From the NCBI GenBank assembly GCA_963971305.1, contig OZ020303.1:63178867-63242866 (forward strand): DNA of 64,000 nt, read 5' to 3'. Below, in pieces: positions 23,101 through 34,754 of this stretch. Numbering within the stretch: the first letter of the stretch is position 1; the number at the start of each line of letters is the position of its first letter. The notes below the pieces were generated by a model. It was not told the DNA's origin, did no database searches, and saw nothing but the letters and a program-made list of their open reading frames with translations. Both the position numbers and the translations under genes were made by a program. The stretch is from Arcuatula senhousia (lineage: Eukaryota; Mollusca; Bivalvia; Mytilida; Mytilidae).

Positions 23101-26100
23101 TAAGGTTATGAAAAATCCTTAACATGTTAGTAAAAATCTTTAGACTATATTCGCCTATATAAAGTGTTAGTAAAAATAACCTTGCTCGATACGCGTGTTC
23201 CTTTGAGTGAAACCGAATACAAAACATTATTTAACTGACTTTGTTTCTTTACCGGGCAACACAAATGTCAAGCAAATTAATAGCTTACCATAACAAGTTT
23301 ATATAAAGTTTAGGGAATTTGGGTTAATCTTTCGGGAATGCACTAGGTCAGCTTACAAAACGTAATAATTTCATAATCACATGGACATCATTCCCTTTAC
23401 CATTATTTTTGCATGGTGCGTTGACTTATACAATTACTGATTACAATTACAAGAACTAGTCGATGCTATTCTTTGATCATGCAAGCAAAACGTTAAAAAA
23501 ATGATACACGAATGGTTAGAATGGTTACATTTTCAACGGACTGTGACTTTCAAATGATTATTCGTCTGATTAATAAGGCACAATGAACTGAAAAGTGCCC
23601 CATGAAGACATCAAAGATAAATAACAATACACATTTTTTTTTATGATAACTCATAAGGTCTAGTTCTAATTTATCACAAGTTTGTAAAAGTCAATGTGCC
23701 ATATAAAAAATAAAAACAAACAAAAAAACAAAAAAAACAAACAAACAAAAAAACAAAAAAAAAAAACAAGAAAAAGAAAAAAGAAAAAACGAAACAACAA
23801 TTATAAAAAAAAACTAAAGAACAAATAACAAAGAAAAAAACGCCAAGTCGATCGTTTTAATAGTTAAACTTATATCAACGTTTGCATGCTGTATTTTAAG
23901 TCAGTCACAGTAAAACACAAATTGTACCAATCAATCGCCTTTTTAGAAGATTAGTCCAAACATGTGAAATATTTATCTTTGTACTGAAAGGAATATTTAC
24001 TTAGTGTCAACTCAGTGGGTGCAAACTGTCATCAACGAACGGGAATTCTTATCGATTAAACCGGTAACTTAAAAAAATGTTGTTTAAATAAGGACAAAAG
24101 ACAAACCTCAATGAAATTACAAAAGGGGACTTAATCGACACGAAATAAAGCCATGAACGAGGACAAAGCTTTGTTACATTATATACTGAACTACGACCTC
24201 ATCAAGATTATCATGGAATTGCTAACATATCTGGATGTCAAGATTTTAAAACAACTCCTTTTTGGTTTTATTTATCCAGAAGCGACGGGAATTGTGGAAA
24301 TGAAAAAAAAATTCTTATGTATAACCATTACGATCCTTCTACTGACAAAAATACAGTTCCCTTATCAAACTTTCATCATTTATTCCTTTCTAATCTACAC
24401 GTATATCTAATATCTAAAATAACCTGGTCTATTTAGTTCCCTCTCTTGGGATTCTATATTATCAACAAAAAATAATTTCCGAATCGATTTGTTTGAAAGA
24501 ATAAAGTTAAATCCGTCTTGCATTGCTTATTGTTCGTCCTTTGTGCAAGATTTTGGTAACCTTTTCGATGTGTTGAATCAGATACTTCTTTTTGATACTC
24601 TGGTTTTTATAACTTAGTAATTATTGGCGGTTTTACTCCTCAGAATTTCAATAAGACAAACCACATTATTAAAATTATTTGAGCAGACACATTTTTTTGG
24701 TACTTTGCGTTTACACTCTTTATTGTGTTTTATTAAGATGTTTAAAGTTGACGAGAGGTTACCCTTGAAGCATATCACGGGGTTTAACTGGCTATGGTTT
24801 ACCGGCTTGCAAACCGAAAACAGTCTAAAAGATTTAACAGAAATGATTTTTATAAAGAAGAGGGCAATAGGAGAAAAAAGTAGACAACAGACCAGGATTA
24901 GACTGCTATCTACCTTTTCTCCTATTGTCTTTCTCGTTGTTAAAAGTGACGTTCAATTATACTTTTTTGATCGACCTCAATATTCCAGGATTAACTGGAC
25001 CCCGTGAAACAGCCACATTACTGTTTTATTTTATTGATACCTTCTTGGCGCTTGGCTTGGTATCGGGTAATTTGAAACAGTTTGTCTTTTTCAGATACAT
25101 GTTGGGTATCGCTGGAGTAACAAGTGTAATTCAGTTTTTTGTCTTCTTTTTCAGATACATGTTGGGTATTGCTGAAGTTCCAAGTGTTATTCAGTTCTTT
25201 GTCTTTTTCAGATACATGTTGGGTATTGCTGGAGTTCCAAGTGTTATTCAGTTCTTTGTCTTTTTCAGATACATGTTGGGTATTGCTGAAGTTCCAAGTG
25301 TTATTCAGTTCTTTGTCTTTTTCAGATACATGTTGGGTATAGCTGGAGTTCCAAGTGTAATACAGTTCTTTGGATTCTTCTTTCTACCCGAAAGCCCAAG
25401 ATACTTAATGAATAAAGGGAAAGAGGAGCAAGCAAGAAAAATTCTGGAAAGGCTGAGGGACTCAAAAAATGTCGATCATGAAATGAATGACATTATAAAA
25501 TCTGTAAAAGAAAGCAAAGAGTTTGAACAATCGAGTAAGTTTTTTTGCCTGATTTCGCGAAGGGAAAAGTCTGGTTTATAAGAGGGTGAATGTCGGACGG
25601 GAAAAAAAATCGTAACTTTTTTCTCAGCAACTATTGATAATAGCGGTTTTTAATGTCTGATAAACAGCATCAGCATGGCTCCCATAACATAAGGTCGATT
25701 TCAGGTACTCATCTACCGGTACTTCCTGTAAATGAAATCCGACCATATATGACTTTAACAAATATTTCTTATCATCATTTTTGTTCATTCATGTCTATCG
25801 CCTTAAAAATAAGCTATATAGCGTCGCAAGGGTGTAAAACACCAACTCACTCACTCATATTTTCGATATTGTGTAGCCAGCATAGTTATACATTGGACAT
25901 TACTTTTGTGATTTTCAAGCCTGTTAGTGTTTTTACAATCCCAATAACGAAACTTACAATAATGATTAACCTTATGTATGTTTGAAAGAGCCCTTTTAAA
26001 AAAATTTTACTTCATTATCGAGATAAACTAGAAAAAAATGAATTTCTAACAATAAAAGTAAAATGACAAAACTACCGATTATGGAGAATCAATCTCAAAT

Positions 26101-29100
26101 ATTCGAGAAAAAGGGCCAAACAAGGCGCACAACTAATAAAAGACAGTGTTTGTATACAAATTGTGAAAACCTTTTCTATTTGCTTGTAGATGGTTTTAAA
26201 ACAATTGGTAAGATTCTAACAAACCAACCAGTTAGAAAAGCATTGTTTCTGGGATGTATAATGCAATTCTTCCAACAGCTTTGTGGAATTAACACTGTTA
26301 TGTAAGTTTTATAATAGTTGACAGTTAATGTTATTGAATTCTAGTATTTTTATTTTTTTTTATTTTTTAATTAAAAAAACTCAAGGTTTTGCGTAAAATG
26401 TGTTAATTTTCAGTGGCGAACCCAAAAAATTTTAAAAGAGCCAAAAGGGAGGGGGCACTCTGGCCATGCTTCATTGATTTCCAAATAGGGGAGGTCCCTG
26501 TCCCCCTCTGGACCCGCCCCAGATATAAGCCAAATGAAATAGTATATGGGTACATTTGACGGAACGATAAATGTTTGAAGGTTGTGATTCAAATATGACA
26601 ATAGTTTTTCAGTCAATTAAGGTTCTGAGCAATAGCCAGTTTTACACTTTCTCTCAACAGATATTACAGCGGCAGCATTTTAAGGATGTCAGGATTTCCG
26701 TCCAAACTAGCTATCTGGCTTGTGTGTGTACCATTCGCTTTAAACTTTCTTGCAACTTTCATTGGAATATATCTAGTCGAAAGGGCTGGAAGAAGAATTC
26801 TCACCCTTGGCAGCTTTGTAGGTATGTATTACTTAGAGAACAATTTACATTAAAAAAATATATGAATATAGCAATCTTTGATAAGTAATAAATGAAGTTA
26901 CTCATCATTATTCATTCAATATGTTTAAAGGTCATTTTCAAGTACTATAGTGGGCACCATTTGCCTAAATGTGTAGTTTTTTTCTCTAGCGATTAAAAAT
27001 AGTCACTAATGTAGTTTAAATTTATACCAAAAACATTTGGGTGACGTTTTAATACAATACTGATAATAGGTTTCTACAAAACAAAGGATTTCAAGCATAG
27101 AAGAGCATTGTCTATTATCACTCCACAAAGTTTTAATTCCTTGAGAAGTTCGTTCCGTGTACGAAAAGTCATTGTCACTAAATTCGGGATTGAGTCACGT
27201 CCGCTCCATTTGGTAGACGTAGACACGATAGAAAAGGTGGAGATGTTGCTTGCTTTCCTCCTCTTTTCACAAATCTACAAATTCACTATCAAGCTGGAGT
27301 CCGAGTTTATTAAGCACAGGACTTTTTAAATCATGAGCTCGCCATCGCTGTGGGTTCGATACCATCAAGTGACCTGGTTTCCAGGCACCAACCCAAGCTT
27401 GGTGGTTTGCTGAATATCAGACTTCCCCCCACTACTAGCCTGACGACCGTGCGAAGATCTCATATAAGTACATGTATATGCTAAACTGTCGTTAATTTCG
27501 CTCATTTCGCCGTCGATATAAAAGCTCACATAGAGCTTATGTTGTCTGTTGACTTATGTACTTATGTACACATACTTAATGTATTGTACGTTCCGATGTT
27601 TCATAATTCTTACCTTTACCTTATACCAATGGTTTGGTCGCAAGAGAAGCGATTTTATGTTGATAACTGACGATTGTGAATAGCTATCACAAAAACGTTG
27701 CAATATCTAATCGATTGGATTCTTTACCTTACAGGTATCATTATAGCTCTTGTCATCCTAGCTGTCGGATTCCAGCTGTCTGTTATACATACACCACCAG
27801 TGGCCATCAACGAAACACTTGGGCAGGACTTGAAATGCGAAGTCAAATACAGGTCTGTAAAACAGATAACATGAATAGATGTTTGAGCAAGCAATCGATC
27901 AAGCTTACACTATTGCATTGTAAAAACCCAATCAGATATGTTTAAAAACAAACTGTATTTTTGTATGTTGAGAGCATGTAATTTTAACGATAGAACCAAA
28001 ATAAAGCATGTTACGCACATTTTGTTTAAGAACATGTACTAGTAAAATATTTCCCCAGACACACAAATAAACGACAATAAAGCTTACATAATGAAACCAC
28101 AATGGCTAAAAAACGAAAAAAAAATGGCTGAACACTTACACCTCAGCAATCTTTACCACGTACAGAATTCCCCAATAATGCTGATGTTCGTAAATACTTC
28201 GTTATTTGAACTGTACCATATCATTCTAAAGAAGTTGGCATAAAAATTGCACAAATCGTAACTATGTACGATACCTTTATGTTGAACGCCCTTTTCGTTT
28301 TTGTAGTAAATGTGACGACTGCATCAGGGATGAACACTGTGGTTTCTGTTTCAACAAAGACAGCCCTACAACGTCGGGGTCCTGTCTTCCTGTCTATGGT
28401 GACCATTCCGAAAGATATGCCGATCCAAACTTTAATTTCACGATCAGAGTAAACGGTTCATTTCGATGTGATCAAACAAATTATGATAATGATATGAAAG
28501 ACTTTTCATGGGCAGATAACTTTTGTCCAACAGACTACTCGTGGATGGCTGTACTTGGTCTTGGTCTCTTTGTGATAGGATTTGCTCCAGGTATATAAAT
28601 GTTATACGTGTATTTCATAACCCACTTCTTGGAACAAGCGTATTGGGTTCCGTATTTTTATAAGACTTTTACACATTGGATCAAATAAGGATTTTTGATA
28701 TTATATAGTTTTTTAAGGGCTATGGTCCTATTGATAAGAAAAAAAAATACTTCATTCAATACTCGTCTAATTGGTAGAGATAATGCAGATGATTTTTAAG
28801 AAAAAAATATTTATCGGAGTAAGTAAAGAATATCGTACTCAATACACGTGTTGCCAGCACATTCTTTACCTTGGGCCAATCGAAAAACAGCGAGCAGTTC
28901 CTACTGGCCTCTTTTAAGGTGGTTTTTAAATCTCCACTTGTTTAATATGCAGACTGTGTCGGGAATACCTATTCCACATCTCCTTAATTTCTTTATTAAA
29001 CATATGTTGAGATTTTCTATATGACAATTTTTCCGAGCTTTTCTGTACTTACGTCATATACTAGTAAGAAAGAATTTATCATTTGATAAAATGGCACGAT

Positions 29101-32100
29101 TTTGAAAATAATGACGCAAATCATTTTTGGAGTGTCAAACATTCTCTTGAAGTTTTGGACAAACTTCGGGCATTTGAAAGTTGACAGCTATGATTTTTTC
29201 TACTTTGTATACAAACTTATTTCATAATCTTATTAAAAAGAAATTTGAATATTTAGTTAAATGGTGCTTTGATAATTTAAAGTATAAAGTGTAAAAAAAT
29301 TTACATACGTTTTGTAAAACAAATATATCGCCAAGTAATTGGTATTCCCATGGGCACCAATTGCGCTCCACTTAAAGCAGATATTTTTAGCTCACCTGGA
29401 CCGAAGGTCCAGGTGAGCTATTACCATCACTTGGCGTCCGTCGTCGTCGTCTGTCGTCGTCGTCTGTTAACAATTTTTCAAAAATCTTCTCTTCTGAAAC
29501 TACTGAACAGAATTTAATGAAACTTGGTATGAAAGATCCTTAGGGTGTCCTGCACCAAACTTGTGTTTCAATTTTTGATCCGTCAAAAAACATGGCCACC
29601 GTTACTAAAAATAGACCAGGGTGGTCAGACTACTGTTTTTGGCTTGTAAATCAAAACGTATAAGAGATAGATGAAATTTGATGCCACCCTACTGCTTCAG
29701 CATCAAAAATTCTACAAAAGTCTCCATTTGGTCGAAGTTGTCAGATGATCCCTTATAGGGGTTACAGCCCCTTAAAGGTGAAAAATAGCGTTTTTGCATG
29801 TTTTTGGTCTATAGAATGAAAATTATTGTAGATAGAGAAAAGCTGTTGCTTGCTTAAATGTTCAGCTCATTTAGCTCTACAAAAGTCTCCATAAGGTCGA
29901 AGTTGTCAGATGATCCCTTGTAGGGGTTACAGCCCCTTAAAGGCGAAAAATAGTGTTTTTGGCCTATAGAATAAAAACTATTGTTAATAAAGAAAAGCTG
30001 TTGCTTGCTTAAATGTTCAGCTCATTTAGCTCTACAAAAGTCTCCATAGGGTCGAAGTTGTCAGATGACTCCTTATATGGGTTACAGCCCTTTAAAGGCA
30101 AAAAATAGTGTTTTTGGCCTATAGAATAAAAACTATTGCAAATAGAGAAAAGCTGTTGCTTGCTTAAATGTTCAGCTCATTTAGCTCTACAAAAGTCTCC
30201 ATAAGGTCAAAGTTGTCAGATGATCTCTTATAGGGATTACAGCCCCTTAAAGGTGAAAAATAGCGTTTTTGCATGTTTTTGGCCTACAGAATGAAAACTA
30301 TTGTAGATAGAGAAAGGCTGTTGCTTGCTTAAATGTTCAGCTCATTTAGCTCTACAAAAGTCTCCATAGGGTTGAAGTTGTCTGATAAACCCCTTATAGG
30401 GGCTACAGCCCCTTAAAAGTTGAATAATAGTGTTTTTTGATTATATAGAATGAAAACTATTGCAGATAGAGAAAAGCTGTTGCTTGCTAAAATGTTCAGC
30501 TCATTTAGCTCTACAAAAGTCTCCATAGGGTTGAAGTTGTCTGATAAACCCCTTATAGGGGCTACAGCCCCTTAAAAGTTGAATAATAGTGTTTTTTGAT
30601 TATATAGAATGAAAACTATTACAGATAGAGAAAAGCTTTTTCATGCTTAAACATTCAGCTCATTTTGCTATACAAAAGTCTTCATAGGGTTGACACAAAG
30701 ACCAGGTGAGCGATTCAGGCTCCTGGGAGCCTCTTGTCTTATATGTCATGGCTAAACTACAACAAGACACAAAAACCACCTTATTAATACTTTTTACAAC
30801 CTAGAGATTCTTAGACAACAACCTTGAACTTAACAATCCCACTTTCTCAAACTTTATAAATGATATCTATCCTTAAGAATTAACCCTTAATAAATCTAAC
30901 TCGACCAGCGATAGATGTTATTTTAGATTTAAGCATTGTCAATGGAAAATTACACACTAAAGTATATAATTAACGTGATGACTTTTCTTTCCCGATTTTC
31001 AATTTTCCCTTTCTTGAAGGCGGTGTACCTCTAGCCCCCTCTTACGGAGAGTACATTTCACAGTTAGTCAGAAATGCTCGAATTTGCAGCGGTGTGGCTG
31101 ATTCTAATGAAACGTTTCATTACAGAAAAAAACACTAAAACAAGGTTATCGATACCACAAATAAGTCAAATATTTTACAAAATTTGTTCATAAATATGGG
31201 TATTTTATTAAATACTAGTAAATTAATTGTACACGTCGATTTTTGATTGGGAATATCACATCCTGAATGTTATGGAAATGTTGTTTATAAGGCAAGGAAA
31301 TAAAACAACAAAAACTTATTAAAGAAAGGATACGAGTTGGAAGTTTTAGTAAAATCTTTAAATTTGGTGTTTTTTGGTAGAAATATTGACGATTTATAGG
31401 AACATTAAGACGTTAATCTATTACCTTTTGACTGTTGTATTTTTTTCAAGCATTACAGCAATCAAATATGTCGGTTTTTGTGTATTGATATAACACTGAA
31501 TCATTAGTTGTTTGAAGTGTTGTGTCGGATTTAGAATCGATATATTTGACATTTTTTTATACATCAGTCGATAATGCCTCTTAGTTAGCTGTCCATAATT
31601 ACGAGTGGTTCTCTACATCTCGTTGTTCTTGTATAGTGCTCTTGACTCAGGTTCTCTTTCGGTGAATTGAACTTTTATCGATTTGATTTTTAGAGTGTTC
31701 TATTTTTGTGCTTTGCACAAGATTAGCAATAGGTGGAAGGTTGGGCCAAAAAATAAAATAAATAGTTGAACCCCACCACAAATTATTTTTGCTTGTCCTA
31801 AGCCAGGAATCCTGGTAAAAGCTTTTGTTTGTACCTGTCATCTATCTGTTTTTGTTGTATGTCCAGAAATGGGTCTTTCGTTGATAATTTAGGGATTGGT
31901 TTTGAATCTTTAGTGTTGAGCCAGTGCAAAACGGCGAGCAGCGACCTCTAGTCACGTTGAAGACTACTGGCTGTTTTCCATTGTGTTTTTTTAAATTGCC
32001 GTTTCTTATGATGGTTGAGTCGCGTACACTTATTTTACATTTCTTTATCGTCTATTAAACTTTTGTTGAACAATTAAAAAAAAAACCAACAACACTTTTT

Positions 32101-34196
32101 TTAGTTTTGCGCAGCTATCTTTGTGTTACATTTCTAAAATAAGGTCATTGGTTTAGACTTTTAAATTAAAAAAAACTTTTCTGAGTTGTCCTTGGGTATC
32201 TTTGTGATATATTTCTGAAATGACATAATTTGTTTCTAAACAGCCTTATACATGTACATTAACTTTTAACAATCTTGTTATACAAACAAAAAGTGGTTAA
32301 GGTTTTAAACTTAGAAATTGACTGTTTTGTCATCTACCAAGCCGGCAAACGATAACTCTTTGCGTAGTGTAAACATAAACAATCAAAGTACCGTTGGTAC
32401 CGAGTACTTGGAAGTCACATTTGAACGAAGGCAAGCGATTTGTGTTGTGGTTTTTAACTTTTTCGACAGAAGAAAAGGCAAATACTGAATTTAAATATAT
32501 CGTTATTTATGTATGAACCACGCTTTCTTACAACGATATGAAATCGAAATAACTATATGTATTTTTCGGTAACTTTTATCTGAGAAAATCATAAGTTAAA
32601 TTATCTCAGTTTTTATATAAAGCATTAATGGTTTTAATTTCTATAATTTGTATATTCCCGCTAAAATATATATTTCCCCATCGCATAGGTGACTAAAGCC
32701 ACGTGATACACAAAATGTAGTTTTTAAAAGGTTATGAAAAATATAACAAATACTATATCATCATTTAAAACAAAATAAATAAACAAATCAAGTATTAATA
32801 AGGGGTTATACTAAAACAGATAAGCTCGTTGACCCCCCAAAAATAACACACTTCTACCGGAGAGCGAATGCACAAGAGAATAGGTTATAACATGGTCTCG
32901 GGAAAGTTTCGGGAAAAAAAAACGCGGATGGATTTCTCCGAAATCATTACTGTACTTTTGAAGTCCTTGACTTCCAAGTAGAAAATCACTGTATTACCAC
33001 TTCGAAAATATCATAGCCTTTAATTTGACATCTTTTTCGTTTTCTTTTTAATTTTCTGTGAATTTGCACAAAAATATGCATTTTATTCCCTTTCAGGTTT
33101 AGGTCCAATGCCTTGGACAGTAAATTCTGAGATATATCCCATGTGGGCCAGAGGAACAGCTATATCCATAGCTACGGCTGTAAATTGGATAGCTAATCTC
33201 ATTGTATCGTTTACATTCTTGACACTTATTGAAGCAATTACTACCTATGGTAAGTAAAGAACCCTTTCCTTTCCATGTATTTACAGGAAGTGAGGTACAT
33301 TATTATGTTAAACGCTGACCAGCTACGAGTCAATCCTAATTTCAACAGAAGTAATTAAAAGCAATGCTAACTTTCACGAACAATTTGTACAAGTAATGAT
33401 ATTTTTGTTACCTTTATTGAGACATTTTGTTGCATGCTATCCTATAATGTCCTATTTCATGTTACAAATAAATGACTTATTTTGTCCTATTGTGATTTTT
33501 CTTTACAAATTTTTAAATATATAGCTGTTAAAAAGTGGCCAGAATTAAACGAAAAGGTAATAAGAATAAATATTTCATTATAATGTAAAATTGTAATGAC
33601 GGTCTAAATAATGCACACAAAAAAAAAACAAAAAAAAAAAAAACCCCGAAGAAAACAACCCAAAACGACAAAAAAAAAGCAAACAAACAGAAGAATGTTA
33701 TAAACTGTACACGATAGACTACCTGATGCTTAATTTGACTTAACTTCTCTTTTTATATATATTTGGTTCCGATTGAAACTTTTGATTTCCCCCCTTTCAA
33801 TTGTTATGGATCAAATGGTGCTGATGAGAGCTTCCTGCTCGAAATATGCATACATCTGATGATATAAAGCATTGCAAGACTATTTTTTTCATTGACGTCA
33901 TAAAATGTTCAATTATCATAATTGTTGAAATTTCAGAAAATTATTTCTGGTGGAATTTGAACCATTGTACCATGTTAAAGCTTTTTTGTTTGCTTTTCCT
34001 AGGTACATTCTACGTTTTCACTGGAATATCAGCCGTTGGTATGATGGTGATGTTTTTCATTTTACCGGAGACCCGAAATAAAACCCTGGAAGAAGTTGAG
34101 GAACTCTTTATGTCAGAAGATTACAAACGGAAACACAAGCAGTCCAGAAAGTACGAGGCAACGGACAACGAAGCATATGTTGGGGAGAAAATGTAA
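16808..34196 (+). CDS. SLC2A13: Proton/myo-inositol cotransporter (SLC2A13/HMIT type), nine exons
   Basis: Nine exons (16808-17198, 22456-22615, 25326-25534, 26190-26301, 26661-26821, 27735-27852, 28307-28590, 33097-33249, 34003-34196) join in frame to 593 codons plus TAA. The product is a 12-helix major facilitator of the plasma membrane. Sugar-porter signatures occur in order: [10 protein letters not shown] (TM1), DLLGRK (loop 2-3), PESPRYL (after TM6), QQLCGIN (TM7), ERAGRR (loop 8-9), [13 protein letters not shown] (TM10) and [10 protein letters not shown] (after TM12). The long Cys-rich extracellular loop between TM9 and TM10 (exons 6-7) separates HMIT from other GLUT proteins. Family members import myo-inositol with protons; substrate here is inferred. 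Human HMIT is somewhat longer. The acceptor of exon 3 is repeated five times (25081-25382), so longer in-frame isoforms are possible. Confidence 0.92.
17729..19793. mobile_element. Mutator-like foldback element with ~260-bp GAGTTC-repeat arms
   Basis: 17729-17990 and 19534-19793 are inverted copies of each other. Each starts GGGTGTAGGTAATCATCGAG and continues as many near-copies of GAGTTCGAGTTA. Flanking 9-mers CCCTCTGTC (17720-17728) and CATTCTGTC (19794-19802) match at 7 of 9 positions, consistent with the 8-10-bp duplications of Mutator-like elements. The interior holds unrelated repeat fragments (a GTCC run near 18425-18448, a G run near 18790, and 18050-18115, which recurs at 63125-63190) and no transposase. 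It lies in intron 1 of the transporter. Confidence 0.75.
21225..21640. repeat. Degenerate ~60-75-bp tandem repeat, GGACCTTTT-rich
   Basis: About six imperfect units contain 'cctggttggaccttttgctaaaat' or variants, followed by 'aagccttttgaccgacc' variants. Located in intron 1 of the transporter; non-coding. Confidence 0.65.
22456..22615 (+). CDS. SLC2A13: SLC2A13 exon 2 (residues 131-183)
   Basis: Acceptor TTTTTGTAG at 22455 and donor TGGAG|GTAAAC. Encodes [15 protein letters not shown], the standard sugar-porter loop after TM4, then TM5. Ends AG, so that an A from exon 3 completes Arg. Confidence 0.92.
23700..23845. repeat. A-rich low-complexity tract
   Basis: Runs of A broken by single C or G ('aaacaaacaaaaaaac'). 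Similar tracts lie at 33619-33690, 35110-35165 and 61350-61395. Confidence 0.85.
25081..25382 (+). repeat. Five tandem copies of intron end plus exon 3 start
   Basis: Copies of TTTTTCAG|ATACATGTTGGG start new exon possibilities at 25095, 25155, 25212, 25269 and 25326. Spacing is 60, 57, 57 and 57 bp, all multiples of three, and no stop codon interrupts. In each extra copy the codons for FFVFF serve as the pyrimidine tract of the next acceptor. Copies 2 and 4 are identical (IAEVPS) whereas 1, 3 and 5 carry IAG, which points to duplication of a 114-bp pair. Confidence 0.95.
25326..25534 (+). CDS. SLC2A13: SLC2A13 exon 3 (residues 184-253), minimal form
   Basis: Starts at the fifth and last copy of the TTTTTCAG|ATACATG acceptor and completes the Arg codon from exon 2 to give WRYMLG. 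Encodes TM6, PESPRYL and the first half of the large cytoplasmic loop; donor TCGA|GTAAGT. Using the upstream acceptors at 25095, 25155, 25212 or 25269 keeps the same frame and adds 77, 57, 38 or 19 residues. The minimal form is chosen because it gives the normal family length. Confidence 0.8.
26048..26155 (+). repeat. Fragment of a dispersed repeat
   Basis: 'atgacaaaactaccg', 'ggagaatcaatctcaaat' and 'caaacaaggcgcac' match 36140-36240 and 58635-58700. It lies just before exon 4 of the transporter. Confidence 0.55.
26190..26301 (+). CDS. SLC2A13: SLC2A13 exon 4 (residues 254-290)
   Basis: Acceptor TGCTTGTAG, donor TTAT|GTAAGT. Carries the end of the cytoplasmic loop and TM7 with [12 protein letters not shown], the QQLSGIN-type substrate-binding motif. 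Confidence 0.9.
26661..26821 (+). CDS. SLC2A13: SLC2A13 exon 5 (residues 291-344)
   Basis: Acceptor CTCTCAACAG, donor TGTAG|GTATGT. Completes INTVIYYSGSI, then TM8 and the ERAGRR loop motif; ends in phase 1 in a Gly codon. Confidence 0.9.
27735..27852 (+). CDS. SLC2A13: SLC2A13 exon 6 (residues 345-383)
   Basis: Acceptor CCTTACAG, donor ACAG|GTCTGT. Encodes TM9 ([17 protein letters not shown]) and the start of the extracellular loop with its first cysteine. Confidence 0.88.
28307..28590 (+). CDS. SLC2A13: SLC2A13 exon 7 (residues 384-478), Cys-rich loop
   Basis: Acceptor TTTTTGTAG, donor CCAG|GTATAT. Encodes the HMIT-specific loop with [13 protein letters not shown], three further cysteines and two N-glycosylation sequons (NFT, NGS), then NFCPTDYSW and the start of TM10. 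This loop identifies the subfamily. Confidence 0.9.
28850..29010 (+). repeat. Dispersed short repeat, 'aaacagcgagcag' family
   Basis: Contains 'aaaacagcgagcag', 'tactggc' and 'attccacatctcc'. Related copies lie at 31905-32080, 56405-56580 and, inverted, 62385-62510. Length and dispersal suggest a SINE or MITE, but no promoter boxes or terminal repeats are clear. Confidence 0.5.
29388..30738 (+). repeat. Dispersed element with hairpin ends and ~155-bp internal repeats
   Basis: Starts with a near-terminal hairpin: TAGCTCACCTGGACC (29388-29402), loop GAA, and its perfect complement to 29420. About six internal units repeat every ~155-165 bp ('ttagctctacaaaagtctcc', 'ggttacagccccttaaagg'). It ends with a second hairpin AGGCTCC/GGAGCCT (30717-30732) followed by CTTGT. 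It lacks inverted ends and coding capacity. A 3' hairpin could suggest a Helitron-like non-autonomous element, but diagnostic ends are not clear. The 3' end matches 1300-1332. Confidence 0.65.
30739..33096. other. Intron 7 of SLC2A13, remainder
   Basis: AT-rich intronic sequence; apart from the dispersed repeat at 31905-32080 no gene, RNA or array is seen. Confidence 0.5.
31905..32080 (+). repeat. Dispersed short repeat, 'aaacggcgagcag' copy
   Basis: 'agtgcaaaacggcgagcagc', 'actactggctgttttccatt' and 'cacttattttacat' match copies at 28850-29010 and 56405-56580. Confidence 0.55.
33097..33249 (+). CDS. SLC2A13: SLC2A13 exon 8 (residues 479-529)
   Basis: Acceptor CCCTTTCAG, donor CTATG|GTAAGT. 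Encodes [20 protein letters not shown], the conserved TM10 motif, and TM11. Confidence 0.92.
34003..34196 (+). CDS. SLC2A13: SLC2A13 exon 9 (residues 530-593), C-terminus
   Basis: Acceptor TTTTCCTAG. Encodes TM12, the [15 protein letters not shown] signature and a short basic then acidic cytoplasmic tail; TAA at 34194-34196. Confidence 0.92.
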
Positions 34197-34441
34197 AAAT
34201 GTACAAAGTGAGACAGGTCAGAGGTGTGTGCATGATATCTCAATTTGTAATATGAATATCTTATGTGATGTGAACAAAATCAACTGTAGGCATTTTTAAA
34301 ATATTGCAGTATTTTTCCAATGATGTGAATAACAAAAATGTTTACAGTCCAAATATTCACATATTTACAATAGTACTTTTTAAAGAAATTATATTTTCTG
34401 AGTCGTTTTGTTAAGATCTGCATGTTACTTTTTCATATCAC

Positions 34442-34447
34442 AATAAA
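34442..34447 (+). terminator. Likely polyadenylation signal of SLC2A13
   Basis: AATAAA 246 bp after the stop codon; a second AATAAA lies at 34749-34754. Either could define the 3' end. Confidence 0.5.
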
Positions 34448-34754
34448 AAACAAACAGTAAGATAAAAAGAAGCAAAAAAAATTTGAATTGAAGAGAGAAA
34501 CTTAATTAATTAATTATCAATTTTTAGTTATCTACGTTCTTTTTATGATAGGTTCTCTCGATTCACCTCTTAAATGTTTCAATGTTTTTTATTCGTTCAT
34601 TTTTTGTTAACAATCTTATTATTCTATCTTACAACAATATCATGACTGTACATATAACATTAACATTGTAGTAACATCAGTAGCATTGTAATTATAACAT
34701 AAACAGAATCTTTTTTGAACTTGTGTTCTTGTTTCTATGCTCATTTTGAATAAA

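Noticed and set aside
24153..24410. 85-codon open frame in intron 2
   Set aside because: AT-rich, no motif, no homologous pattern recognised; likely chance.
24624..25007. 127-codon open frame upstream of SLC2A13 exon 3
   Set aside because: Lies within intron 2, has no domain and lacks splice signals joining it to the transporter; includes a hairpin around 24868-24933.
27340..27370. tRNA-like B box 'ggttcgatacc'
   Set aside because: No A box or cloverleaf at the right distance; at most a fragment of an old SINE.
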